Part shown: positions 13,601 to 25,600 of the stretch, piece after piece | How the letters are laid out: each line of letters opens with the position of its first letter | Position numbering within the stretch: position 1 is the stretch's first letter | Origin: Chionis minor | Taxonomy: Eukaryota; Chordata; Aves; Charadriiformes; Chionididae | DNA: 64,000 nt | Direction of reading: 5' to 3' | Assembly (NCBI GenBank): GCA_013398295.1 | Contig: VZSF01006779.1 | Location: 154,690-218,689 of the forward strand | Program-made: the position numbers and the translations under genes | Notes under the pieces: generated by a model | What the model was told of the DNA's origin: nothing | Database searches by the model: none | What the model saw: the letters and a program-made list of their open reading frames with translations, nothing else

Positions 13601-16600
13601 GGCATTCTCTTAGGAAAGAAATTGAAAAGGGCTCAAAATATCCAAAGCAGCTTTTCCAAAAAAAGACCAACAAAAACTACAGTGAAAAAAGTTAATAGTA
13701 TGGGATTCACGTATCACAATTTTAGTCATGTGCCACATCTCAGTGAGTTATTCTGTACTCATTTTACAATCAGTGAGGGGCATAATTGCAAACACCCACT
13801 TCTAGGGCACTTGCTTTAAAATGATGCGTGTGATACTCTAGACTTCAGGGACTGCACTATGCAGTACAGCCAGTGTAAATGTAAGCATCCCACCACTACT
13901 GTTCAGAACAGTCATGCAGTTTAATGATGAACATAAGCTTTTATTCTTACTACTTAGAAAAGAAGCAGCCTTTATCAACAAGTATTTCACAGTGAACAAC
14001 ACTATTCAATAGAAAGTCTACTTAAAAATACACATTTACCTGTATTCATTTGTGTAGTCAAAGTCTTGTTTGTTATGAGTTGGTTTTAGGAAATTGCATT
14101 CAATAATCCCAACTACACCAACACCCATGTTGTTCGCCTGTAAGAAATTAAGGTCTGTCAGGAGAAGCAACATATATTCTATGCAAATACTCCAAGAGTT
14201 TGTCGGGGTAATTATAAGCTATATATACACTAAGTAAAAACAATTTTCTGGCTTGCAAGTCCTCTCCAAAAAGAAACTCTTGACACAAAAGTCCCTAAAC
14301 AAAAAAACCCTCTGCTACACACCTGAAAGATATGCTTGGGCCCATATTTTGTGTATAAAGCTTAGTTTCAAAACCAAACATTAAAACAATTGCATACAAT
14401 TTTAATAAAGTTTTTAACTGCTGCACAAACTAAAAAAGGTGTTTTTATAAAGGATACATCAATATCCTAGTTTCCACCTGTATTCTTTTTCAAAAACAGC
14501 ATTTGAAAGTGATTTCTAAAGATGTTAAAGTATTTTTGAGCTTTAGATTCTTACCTTTAACTGACAGCCAACTCTTTCATAAGCTTTGATGAGTCTGTTT
14601 TTATGGTACATCATTATTCCATAATGATCTTTGTTTCTGCAGTTAAATCCAAAAGTAATTCTTACTGTTTTAGCCTTTTACCAGGTATTAAGGAAAAATC
14701 TGGTTAATCTCATGTAACACAAAAATAGTTATTTTGAGTGTTCATTCTAAACTGGATCCTGGAACTTTCTTTTTTATATTGAGATAATTCCTTCAGTATG
14801 GTTTGGGGCTTTTTTGGGGTTTTGTTTGTTTGTTGTGGGGGGTTTTCTTGTGTGTGGTTTTTTTGTTTGTTTTTGGTTGGGTGGTTTGTTTTTTTGTTTT
14901 TTTTTTTTTTAACACTCAAAACTAAAAATTATACAGGTGTAACTATAAGAATCCAGACAGCTTACATAAGAAGTCACATCATTAAATTCAGTGTACAATG
15001 TCAAAATTAGCAAAGGATACATTCAAAAATTTTGGCCTATATATATCGCGTTCAATGAAGGCAAGGCTTTTGGAAACCAGCTGCGTTTTCACTTTTTGTC
15101 CTCGCAGAATAATCTGCATTGTTGGCTTCAGATACAAAATACTGCAATAAGCCTATAAAACATATAACAACTCCTGTTATTAAAAAAACCCCAAAACCTC
15201 AAGATACAAATATTTTTACAACACACATTATGCTTAGGAAGACAAACTCAAGTTGTAATTCAATTTTATGAAATGTGTTTTTTCCAACTTGAATCCAAAA
15301 ACACAGGAAATGCAAGTGTGCATAATGAGCATACATATATCACTAATTAAAGAATAGTTACCAAAGGACAATTTTTATGAATATAACAAGTTAATGAGGT
15401 GTCTGACGATGCAGTTTCACCAGCAAGAGAGCTCTCAAACACACAAGCCTCTCTTCTCTTATCCCCTGAGAGCGTAAGATTTCTACTACAAACTTGAAAA
15501 TAATCAACAAAAGCATGTTAACTTGTTCCAAACCACTGTGTATTCTCTTCATAATAGCTATGCAATTTTCTTATAAACATGCAGATCTATGAACTTTAAT
15601 TTGCATTTCATTTATCATTACATTTACAACTTCCAACAATTTAAATGGATACAGGACTTCAGTGAGTTTTAGAATAATCAAAGGTTTTAGTTCAACTACA
15701 GTAATAGTTCTGAATGTTATCCACAAGAAGCGCCCAGAACATCTAGTAATTTCAGATGCACTCTCTTACAAAAAACCAAAAGACTTCAAAGCCTATAAAT
15801 CGATAGTGGAGACAATGGTCATATCAATTTGCCTACAGAAAAGCCCTGTTCCGGTCTGCATGCCTGTATTCAAACAATGGAGCTGCTTCCTAATTCTTTT
15901 ACCTCTTTTTGAAACCTAGAAATGTCACACTGCCAATCAAACCCTATCTGTTTTAAAAGATTCACATGGCATAGTATCAATACTATATGCATTTGTACCT
16001 GCACTACAATGGAATGGTTACTCTGCTGACAACCACACACCCTGCTATTTAATTTCTGACGCTGTTTGCATTCCTTCTTGCTCCTTCGTGGATAACAACG
16101 GCTACATTTAACAGCAAGAATCATTTGCAAGACAACATAAACCCCACTCATTTTTTTCTAAACAAGCAGCAAATGTTTACACAAGTTCACAAATACATTC
16201 CACCTACAATTTTCAAGGTTAATGTTGACATATTGCCCTAACGTTTAAATTCTGAATTTGTCCTCCCCCCGCAATCAGCACTTCTGTAGTATAGTACATT
16301 ATATTAAAACAAACCCAGACACCTTCCAGCTCCCCAAAATAAGCAAACAAGTTTTAAAAAAACATTATACATACTCGCAGCGAGTAGTCACTTTCTGGAA
16401 CAATCTGGTCCAATCTCTCTTGTTTTTTATACCCTCTTTTGCCTGTTTCATCTAAGTCTTCTGGAATTCTGATGTCGTATTTATCCTTGTCAAAATCAAA
16501 CTCTGTTTTTTCATTTTTATCTCTAAGAAATAAGATTAAAAAAATACACTAAAATTGGGGGGTGAAAGCCAACACAAGACAAGATATTATTGTGGGGGAC

Positions 16601-19600
16601 TCAGTGGGCATCACAAAGATGCAGGAGAAAGCAAATTCCTTTGAGCTATGGTGGTTTTCCTCACAAATTTGCTAAAATTCACACAAAGTTCACCAGTTCC
16701 TTTCTGATATCCAAGGAATACAAGAGAAGCGATAGCAAGTGAGACATTGATGAATTCTAACTTAATTCTAAACAGGTCACGCTTCAAAAGTAAAAGCGGT
16801 CAGTATCAGCCTTAAACTCCGGATGGTCCAAGACATACACATTCCTTCTAAACGCAAAACTTCTGAACACTACAAATCGCCTTCCCAAGATTTTTAATGC
16901 TGCAAAAGTGACACAACAGCCTTCCAACTCAATAATTATCACGATTTCTTATTGCACCACTCACCAGATGTATATACCGTATTTAGTTGCAGATGTACAC
17001 ACTGTAGTGGAATGGCAGTACCTTTACACAACATTGAGATATATCATAGTTGGCGCAAATCATCATAGAATAAATACCAGGTTGGAAGGGACCTCAAGGA
17101 TCACCTGGCCCAACCCTTCCTGGCAAAAGCAGTCTAGCCAAGATGGTTCATTGTATTTTCTTTTGCTGAAGCAGTGAAGTGATGCACATTCCTAAGTATG
17201 TTTAGCCTAAAAATAAAATTAAGTCTAACTGGGCAATGCAAATTAGTTTCTGAAGTGTAAAGGAGGTGAAGTTTTTCTTATAGAGAAGCTGGCAAGGGGG
17301 AAAAACCAGAACTGGTAATACATTTGTTACCTCCAGCTTTCTTGTATTAAAATCTCTTAAGGTAAAAGTGATTTAGGGCTCTAACACTCACACGACAATA
17401 ATGAAAAAAAATCCCCAAACTTTTCACCTGCTACAATTGACTGAGATCTTTTTATGTCCTGCAACATTTAATCTATACTCATCCAGGTATGGTTTCCTGC
17501 TCCCCTCCTGCCCTAGCCTTTTTTATGATGGGCAATAATAAAGATAAAACTCAAAAACAAGCTAGTTTCGTGCCAAATCCACAGGACTGAAACAGTTCAA
17601 AATTGCTCCCTATGGATACTTTGTTATTGCAGGTATTTAAAACTACAATAAGCTAAACAGTAACATAGTACAAGATAATATCCTCCCAACCAATTAATGC
17701 CATCACAGTTAAAAGCCTGCTAAAGCTTTTCTGGACAGACCATCAGACAGGTTTCCCGCTAATAAGGCAGTAGCATAGATGCAAAGAAAAATGAAAGAAG
17801 ATGTGAGGTGATGACACCTATCTGCAACTGCCACAGCACCAACTGTTCAAAAGAAGAGGCAACAAGTGATAGCTAGGAAAGGCTGGAAATCTATATTGCT
17901 GCAAACAATCCCACAGAAGCAAGCAGATAAATAAGATAAATACACACAACTGTACTTATTTACTTGGATTTCTATTTATTTTATCATAAAGTTAAGAAAT
18001 TTAGAAAGGTCTAGATCCCTCCAGAAGGATACTGCTCCCTTCAAACTTAAAAGGCCAGTAATACTCACCTGTACATATAAATATTTTTGTTTGAATTTTT
18101 GCATTCATAACTCCATAAGTCTGAAATAACATATTTATAATTTGTCTATTTCAATTTTCCTTCTGGCAAAAGCAACATTATCTTATCTCAAGTAACAACT
18201 GTAACAAGGAGGACATAAAGGACTTCATGTTTTCCTTTGATATTAACAACAGTTTTCATGCAACATTACAGCCCTTCCTTCAATCATGCGAGTTTGAGCC
18301 TAGTTTCCAAGTTACAGCTAACTGCCCACAGTCTTTTGGAAGCAGTCTATAAAAATGCCTTGTATGTTTGCACACACTGAAAGATAAGATGAACTAAATG
18401 AGAGATAAGAGACTGGACTTCATCTTACCTTCTAAGATTCCAAATGATAATTCTTGTTCCTTTTTTTCCCATTATAGCATCTAGCTCTGCCAGTAATTTC
18501 TCCTCAGTAGAAAATAAAGAATGTGTTAAGATGGCCTTCAGGCTGTTTTTGGATTCTGTTGGATCACTTATCTGTCGTAAGCATTATGTTAAAGTAAGTA
18601 ACTTTGAACGAAGTAAGCTTTCGGCAGGTGAGGAAACTTCTGCAACAGCACCCTGTACCAACTTCACAGGTTCTCATTCTACATTTCAGAGCTCCTACAA
18701 ATTTAAAGGCTTTAACAAATTATAGCCTTCCTTGCATCTTACACTTTATTTAGGGTATCCATAAGACTAGACAAGATTTCCTTTACTGATACATTATCAT
18801 CCAAATTTTGTATGTACCCACAACTTTTCATTCAGAAATCATTGAAAGGATATGTTGGTTGTTGAACGTCACTATAGGAACCATGACATGTTCTGCTTTT
18901 GTGACTTCAAGGAAAGTCTGAGATAACAGGCCCACACTCATGGTTTCACCATTCTTGGTGAAGACTATTGCATCTTTTCCCAGGCGCATGGACCCTGATT
19001 TAAAGCCATTTCCGTACAGTCCCACTGGAACACGGCCATTCATTGCTGATTTCTCACTGAAGCCGAAGCTGAAACATATGAAAGCATTAGAAGAGCGTAA
19101 GGAGTCCTATAAAACTTGAAAACCTAGAAGATGCATACAAGACTTACCAAATTAGACTTAAACACAATGAGTTAATCCCTTGTTTTAGAGATCAGCTACT
19201 ACTGTACAATTAGACAATGTACAGTTAAGCAAATCTTTAAAGTTACCTGTATTACATCGCTAAAACCACACTGCAAGAATTCAGGGAAATTTACTTTCAT
19301 TTTTAAGCACGGAAAAGAAATATCTGTCTGGAACTATGCAACAGGCATTCTTATGGGATTCTAATAGTTATCACGTTGCTTCAGAATAAATGCTAAGAAA
19401 AGCCCCTAAAGCTTCCGCGGCTCGCTTGCTTGAAAACATGTGATCTACACATTTCCATTAGTTACTACACATTATATTTAAATTAAACCAGCTAACTGTA
19501 TATTGAGCACAGAATTCAACAAGCAAGCTAGTAATTATGGTATCTAACAGAAAAAGGAAAATAACAATTTGAATTCAGGCTTGTTCAAGCTTAAACTCAA

Positions 19601-22600
19601 AGATTTATCTGCAGGCAGAGCAATCTTTTATACTAACAGAGCAACTGAACAGCAACCTCTTTGCTAACTGTAGAAACAAAATTGCAGAAAGATCAGTTCA
19701 AACCCTATAGAACATTTAAAGATAAACAGAGAAACCACATCAATATCATTCCCTCAAGTTTTCCAGAATACCTTCTATTTTCAATACTCCAAAAGGTTTG
19801 AAATTAACATCCCTTTTTCTCTTGCTTGCTAACTTAAACTAAAGCAATCTTGAATAATAAAAATTAGCAAATTCTTCTTAGGTCCACTAAAGGGCACTAC
19901 AGAGAGTTTACACAGCACAACCACTGCACGGAAAGTTAAATGGGAAGGCTAAGAGAAAGGATAAAAGGAAATTATGAGATAAAAATATGCTGACAAAGTT
20001 CTGTGAAAGTTTTACTAACATCTGTCTATTCTAGTCTCACTTGGATAATTACTCACCTTCAGAAATGTGAAATTTATGAACAAAATTAGCTGATTACATA
20101 TTAGAAAAAGGAATAACCTGAGCAATAACAGAAGTAAAAGCTGGAATCTTTACAACAAAAAAAATGCAAAAGAGGTTATCCACCTTAGCATTTTGTGTAG
20201 CTTCTCTGAGTTCATACCATTTCCATTATCAGTGAACGTCAAACATATATTGTCGTTTATCACCGTTTTGTCTATCCATATCTGTTTAGCGCTCACATCT
20301 GGGTCATAAGCATTATCTGAAGAGTAAGAAAGCAAACAAGGTTGGGATACAAAATAGCAAAAATTAAACTGGTTCATGTGAACATACTTTAAAGTGCTTA
20401 ATTACAGTGAAGATGTCAGATAGTAACAGAGCCTTATCTAACAGGAATGCATGTACCATCAATCTGCCAAATGTTAGCCTTCCAACAAGGCCAAAGGGTT
20501 CCATGGAATAGCTGTCTCTAATTTTATTATGGTGCTACACACTCGCACATATGTTTATTTGGTGAATATGGCAGTTTAAAGTAGTTCCCTGACTGTGGGC
20601 CTATGATCTTGCAGAGTCACATGCTAAACTAATGGCTTTCTAAAATTGCGGCCATTTGTCATGTCCACAGTGAAGTATGTAATATAGTTGCAGAGATTTT
20701 GTGCTGGCACAGATATAAACTTCTCAGCTAAGTCACTGAATATTAGTCGTATTTTGCAAAGAAGCAAGAAGCCATAGTTTTTAATACAGTAAATGTTACA
20801 GTAAACCCCAAGTCTATCCTCTTTATAGATGACAACACCAAATCAAAACATTATGACAAAAAGGCTGCATCAAACCTGACAAACCTTGCCTGAAAACACA
20901 CAATTTCCCAGCTATTACAGATGACGGTAATACAGAGGCAAAAATTTAGGTGGAGATGAATATCTCAAACATGAGAACAGAAAATGAAACCAAAGACAAG
21001 TTTCTACTTTCGTTTCCTGTCTCCCAAGTGGCTGTTGCAATATTTGCTTTCTCCCAACCAAGCAAACATCTCTTCTGACTGGCTCTCAGGAAGCCAGGTT
21101 GTTGTTTGCAATGCAGACTGGCACATCACTAATATAAATGGCTGCAAGAACATCTTACCTACTGCAGGCTTTTAAATTGGGAAACCAGATCTGAAGTACT
21201 ATCACAACTTTAAATAATCAAATTTGAGACACCAAAAAAAAAAAAAGGCAAAAAACCTGAAGCCCACCTCCCAACATCCCAGACAGTTCAGTGAAATCTA
21301 GACTTTTGACTCCACAGGTGCAGGAGATTTGGGTGAAACAATTATTGCTGCTCTGCTACCACACCCCTTCCATATTAACAGAGCTTAGTGTCACAAATAT
21401 GTGTTTTTGTTAAAGTCTAAGAAGGTAGGACTTTCACAGAAGTACAAAATGCTTTAGACTAAACTTTCTATTTACAGGATTTAAAAGAGCTCACAGCATT
21501 GCTATCACAAGTGAAACAGAAGCCATGGCTCCACAAACATTTTTTGGCAGCAAAGCTAGTTTAAATCTCATCTGCCACAACACCACGTTCTCACATCTTT
21601 CTCCCTCTTCTCCAGAACTGTGCTACTCATGGAATTTGTGAGGTGGGGAAAATGTATGGAGAAAGAGGGGTGGGATGTGATGGCACAGCAGGAGGCAGCG
21701 CCTCTGCCTCACTGTCTGTTTTGCAGGTTCAGCTGAGGGCCATAAATAGACAATAGCTGCTAAATAGATAGCTCAAGCCAACACTGTGGCCTATAAAAAG
21801 GAATCACAGCTTGGTAGCTTGCTTTTTATAAGTATAAAGTACAAATCTCATCCACAGTGAAAAAGTTCATAAAATATATTTCAGCAACCACCAAACAGGG
21901 CATTTCAAGTATAACTGGAAGTTTCTTCTTCTAAGAGCACACTTTGTACGAGTCTTCTGATCTGCTAGCTCACCAACTCTCTCCAGATGTCCCATTTACC
22001 CTCTTCCAAGTATCACCATTAGTTCACCTAAATTTAATCTGAATGAGGACTAATGGGAGAAGCCAGCAATATAACCAGCAAAAAGCTAACAGGAGGGACC
22101 AGAGCTTAAAAAGGCAAATTTTAGCATACAGACCATTACCATTTCAGGTAAGTTCACATAAACTAAGAGTCAGGCCTCCATAATTTAACCCTATTTATAT
22201 GATTTGATATTTGGCATATGGTGTAGCCTGACATAGCATGCAAAAGACAGATTACCAACATTATTTAAATCAACATGACTAACTAGAAGCCTTTACAACC
22301 AATATGCTGTTACTACACTTTTGAAGCTTTGTTAAAGCAACACATAGGACAAACCAGAGGCAAAGGAAGATGTTTGCATGCCTTGCACAGCACATCTACC
22401 ATCATTCCAGCCAGGTATGGCATGGGGTGATAAAACAGCTGAAGTGACTTCATATTTTGTTACCCCCAAAAAAACCAGCCCTTCCCAGCAGCCACGTGGT
22501 TCTGCTTTCCTCCTTTGTGACAACTCTGTCCTTATCTAGCTGAACAATTCCTAGCTCTTTTGTTAGGTTAATTTTCTGGATCAGCAACAGCAAAACTCAT

Positions 22601-25600
22601 GCACAGGAATGTGTGACCAGAAGAGCTGCTTCTCTGGCAGCAAACTGTTAGATAAGCTTGGCAAGTCTTCCCAAACCACACCTTCAGTTTGAGGAACCAA
22701 TTAAAGAAAGGCTGCTAATCATTCTCTAACTCAGGAAACAAGCAACCCTGAAAATAGCCAGTTAACAGCTATTCAAAAAAATCAAAGGCAAGATGATCAA
22801 CAGGCGCTAATAAATTAACCAGATACACAACCCCTAGCTAACAGCAGATGACAGAAACAACTAAGAGCAGAACTCATAGGACACTGACGGATGGACCACA
22901 AAAAGGAACCACTCAAGTATAACCCTGGAGATGTTCAGCCAGAAACTTGGTAATGCAAAAGAAGAAAATCAGGATGTTTGAGGGGTATTGTGACAACATG
23001 CAAAAATTACTATTGGATGGATGTTTTGAAGAAGCATCGAAGAAAAGGGAAAGGTCAAAGCAGATGGGAGAAGAACAGTATAATAGGAGGGGAGCAAGTA
23101 ACACAGGCTGATTATGTGCAAGCTGGCTGCAGGTCAGTATGCTTGTATGGCTGCACCCTGTGCTACCTTTTTGTACATTCTTACTAAACACTGTTTCTGA
23201 TGATTTCCTGCTCTCTGTTCTCAGTGTGTGCCTATACGCATTTGTTCTGATAGCCAACTTGAAGCTGGAAAAGCCAACAAGATGGCAGAAACCAGCAACC
23301 ATTGAGACCCAAGGTCTAAACCAGAGACTGGTAAAAAGCCCAAGACACAGGTACCTGAAGGACGTGCAGGTCTTGGCAAAACACCCAGAAACATGGTTGA
23401 GTAAGAGTGATAAGCGAGTGAAAGTACATGTATGCACCGCTAATGAACTTTAAACCTGGTTAGCCAAGAAGGAGAAACAGGACAAGGCCATTTGTACTGA
23501 TCACATTGAGAGCACTGCTTGTGTTTATGCAGGTTCTTGCAAAGTTACTGTCATCCTGTCTGTGCTAATCTGTCTGTGGCCAGCTGTGTCTGTACAGGAT
23601 GCAAGTGTGCCTGAACAGCTTTGGAACGTGCACTCAGCCTTACTACCCTCTGGGCCTGGGAACAGCAAAAAGCAGCAAGCTTGCATTTGGTAGACTGGAA
23701 GAGAAGGAATTCACTTGGTCCCACAGCTTTCTGTATTTGGCAATCCTTAATAAATTCAGTAAAAAGAAATCAGCAAATCCTGCAAGGCCCCTGCAACTGC
23801 TGTCAGGTAGTATGCATGCTGTTAAGAAAGAAAAAAGCCAATCTGACCATACCAAAAAAAGATCTTGTAAGATTCTGAATGGCAACAACAGGATCAACTC
23901 CTTCCCCCATCTGAAGGAAAAAAAGTTTTACACGAAAAAAGTATTACAATCAAGTACTCAGGCAAACTATTGATCCACGTACCTATAAGTTCTGCAACTG
24001 CACTGAAAGGCCAGGTGTGACTGGTAGAGTTGGTATGCAAGAACTTTGGACAAAGCTGAAACAAACCACAAACAATGGCATTAGTTGGTGCTCTTCAATG
24101 GTACCAAGCCAGAAAACAGTACATTAAATAAAGTAACATTAAATGAAGTTGATTTGTACAATGCTAACAAAGGGTTGTAATTTAATTTACTTTCAGATAC
24201 TGGCATACTAACACCTTTGAAAGGGAACACTAATACAACTATTAAAGACAAAAGAGCAATACAGAATTCAGCACAGTATCATACTATATTCTGAGTATGG
24301 GTTCTATTGCGATCCTATCAAACACTCTTCATCTTCACAAAAATATAAGGAACTATTGCTATATACTGATGCTAGAGGTTACAGAAAACATCAAAGCGTT
24401 AGGCCAAAGCCAGTAACAGAAGCATATGCTCCCAAGTGTTAAAAGTGTACATCTAAACCACGATTATTAAACTTAATCCAAAAAGCAAGCAGCATCTAAT
24501 ATACTCAGTGACTGACTGACTGATGTCATTGCTCCTTTTGCCCATCAAAATCACCGGTCAGATTATCTCAATCAGTGGTTTGTGCTTTTAGGATTTTGAT
24601 CTTATACATGTTATCCTCCTTTATTATAAGATGTAACCAGAGGAACATAGCTACTACCAGGATTAGATGAGAACATGCAAATGAAGTACCTATTTATGGG
24701 ATGTATCATATAGATGTCGGTGACAAAAGTATTCTCAAATAAATTATGAAAGCCTGGGTTCATATATATTCACCTAGATCAAAAAGCTAGGAAAACCAGA
24801 ACTGAATACCCACATAATTCAAGGATTTGTCAATGCAAAGTTCGGGAAATTTAACTGCTGAAACTGATACAGTTGTGTTTGCATTACCATTGAGAATACC
24901 TGGAATTATACTTTTGCAAAGCCTTTAACACGAACCTAGTACACATAGATGCTCAAGCCTTGCTGGCACAGTTATGTTGATGGCATAAAAAGCAGTATCT
25001 ATGAATATATAATGCTGGAAATAGTCCTTGTATAGTGCAGTTACATTAAAAAAAAAAAATCACATTACAGTACAAGTAAAATCAGAAAAATATTTTAGGA
25101 TGTGTGCCTATCCATACTTCATAGATTTTACCGAACTACTACACTGACAAGTACTTTTATATAGTTAGTAAAGTCTAACTAAAAGCAGGCAACCACTTCA
25201 AGTGTCCAAGTTTACTTATCAGCAAAAAGGAGTAATGCTACAAGCAAGTTCTAGAGCCTTGAACCAGGTACCACAGTAGGAGAAAGGCAGCAGCGGCAGC
25301 CCTAGTTCAGATTAATATGAATTGCCAAGAAACCTCACCTTGATTCTAAGGTCATAAGAGCACAGGACACACTTTCAGACTGCAACTTAATCCCTGCATT
25401 TCTCCATCGAGCTAGAGTACAAGTATCCATAGACATCATGTTCTTCATTGCCACCTGTGCTTTAAAACTACAGTTTTATAAAATCTGGTAAATTGAGTCA
25501 GGCTAAGTAACTGCGTCCCTTTCAAACTCCTAACGTATACTTACAAATAATTTAGAATCCAAGAAGAAAATTGCATCAAGCCTATTAATGGAAGCCTCAC

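Larger units (their letters stand above)
9798..14039 (-). other. MORC3 intron 9 with CR1 tail and LTR-like segment
   Basis: A 4.2 kb intron. It contains a short CR1 3' tail near 11050 and a repeat-rich, GC-richer block (about 11620-13100) that looks like an LTR. Small open frames here have no recognisable homology. Confidence 0.65.

Noticed and set aside
18828..18853. Reading MORC3 exon 4 through to the in-frame stop as a truncated end
   Set aside because: The tail HILSMISE does not match the family, while the AT-AC junction restores the conserved sequence and the remaining 13 exons are intact.
22913..23453. 174-codon minus and 104-codon plus frames
   Set aside because: No recognisable domain or splice context, opposite-strand overlap, and location in a MORC3 intron in LTR-like sequence.
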